A DNA stretch of 64,000 nucleotides, taken from Lignipirellula cremea (GTDB taxonomy: Bacteria > Planctomycetota > Planctomycetia > Pirellulales > Pirellulaceae). The translations under genes and the position numbers were made by a program. The notes beneath the pieces were generated by a model, which saw only the letters and a list, made by a program, of their open reading frames with translations, searched no databases and was not told the DNA's origin. This document shows positions 63,674-64,000 of the stretch, in pieces (the first letter of the stretch is position 1; each line of letters opens with the position of its first letter). The stretch lies in assembly GCF_007751035.1 (NCBI RefSeq), contig NZ_CP036433.1:1965001-2029000 (forward strand), in the 5' to 3' direction.

Positions 63674-64000
63674 TTAGCGGACTTTTGGCAGCTTCATCTG
63701 CAGTTCCACCAGTTGCTGCAGGCTTTTGAGTTCCTGGCGGCGGATGTGCACGGCCTGATCATAGGCGTCGCTGATTTTGGTGCCGACCAGCGTATGCGGG
63801 TTCGTTTGGCGATCGGTCGAACATTCCAGTTGCGGCTGGCTCTGATCGATGACGGTTTCCAGGTGCTCCCGGCGATCTTTTCGCAGGGCAACACGATACT
63901 CACGCTGGCTGGAGTCGACCAGGAACCGGCTCAGCGCGGTGCAGTCTTCGCACGTACAGGACAAGTCGCCCGGCTGGCTCCAGTCGGTCGTCAGGGCGGG
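63674..64000 (-). CDS. C-terminal part of a Cys-rich protein, partial
   Basis: The frame is open to the right edge, giving at least 108 residues ending LQQLVELQMKLPKVR. It contains the clustered cysteines of LSCTCEDCTALSRFL, then REYRVALRKDRREHLETVID and TLVGTKISDAYDQAV. The CxCxxC arrangement may bind a metal. I have seen similar tails on large planctomycetal proteins but cannot name the family. An internal TTG at 63964 is unlikely to be the real start. Most of the gene lies outside the window. Confidence 0.6.
   Translation of the reverse strand, partial: PALTTDWSQPGDLSCTCEDCTALSRFLVDSSQREYRVALRKDRREHLETVIDQSQPQLECSTDRQTNPHTLVGTKISDAYDQAVHIRRQELKSLQQLVELQMKLPKVR

Overview
The window is GC-rich bacterial DNA and reads as a chromosomal segment of a planctomycete, probably of the Pirellula/Blastopirellula group. 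The evidence is a PVC-type membrane-bound dehydrogenase with a C-terminal CxxCH heme domain, a giant SdrD-repeat surface protein with the planctomycetal LEPR-like N-terminal motif (MEPRRML), a tandem pair of DUF1598-like secreted proteins, a Cys-type sulfatase, and many small orphan genes with lone promoters. This assignment is an inference from family content; no 16S rRNA gene is present.

Layout. 0-2 kb: a partial small gene, a gene broken by a complete IS3-family element (618-1892), and a tRNA-Leu(GAG) with its own terminator. 2-9.5 kb: a prepilin-peptidase-like membrane protein, a coiled-coil protein, a REC-ANTAR response regulator, an ArsR-type repressor, and two almost identical DUF1598-like genes that differ only in their signal peptides. 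10-22 kb (minus strand): a 2124-residue SdrD/FG-GAP protein, a WD40 protein, an FG-GAP protein, hisG and a PP2C phosphatase. 22-30 kb: the PVC dehydrogenase, a PII protein, pyrF, a diadenylate-cyclase-like protein with a pyruvate-kinase-like N-terminal part, and a class A beta-lactamase-like hydrolase. 29.8-34.7 kb: a very large SF1 helicase fused to a Vsr/MTES_1575-type nuclease and a GreA/GreB-like C-terminal domain. 35-43 kb: a ferritin-like protein, a 2-hydroxyacid dehydrogenase, a stand-alone TaqI-like adenine methyltransferase, small hypotheticals and a GntP-family transporter.

43-53 kb is the most unusual part. A run of unrelated accessory genes, nearly all on the minus strand, is separated by intergenic copies of a short repeat, CAGACACCCAC(C/T)TTT. 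The copies often occur as inverted pairs, and in four cases one lies 17-42 nt after a stop codon in the gene's own orientation. The same repeat flanks a REP-associated tyrosine (Y1/HUH) transposase gene at 51936-52808. I read this as a RAYT with its REP/REPIN family, possibly organising an accessory-gene array. 53-64 kb: a PIG-L deacetylase, two membrane proteins, a small conserved hypothetical, a 1986-residue alpha-2-macroglobulin-like protein with an intact CSEQ thioester, and a partial gene running off the end. A second, structured intergenic repeat of about 145 nt occurs at 25.8, 57.1 and (diverged) 63.5 kb.

Most genes look monocistronic. Candidate co-transcribed sets are hisG plus the FG-GAP gene, and the WD40 gene plus the SdrD-repeat gene.
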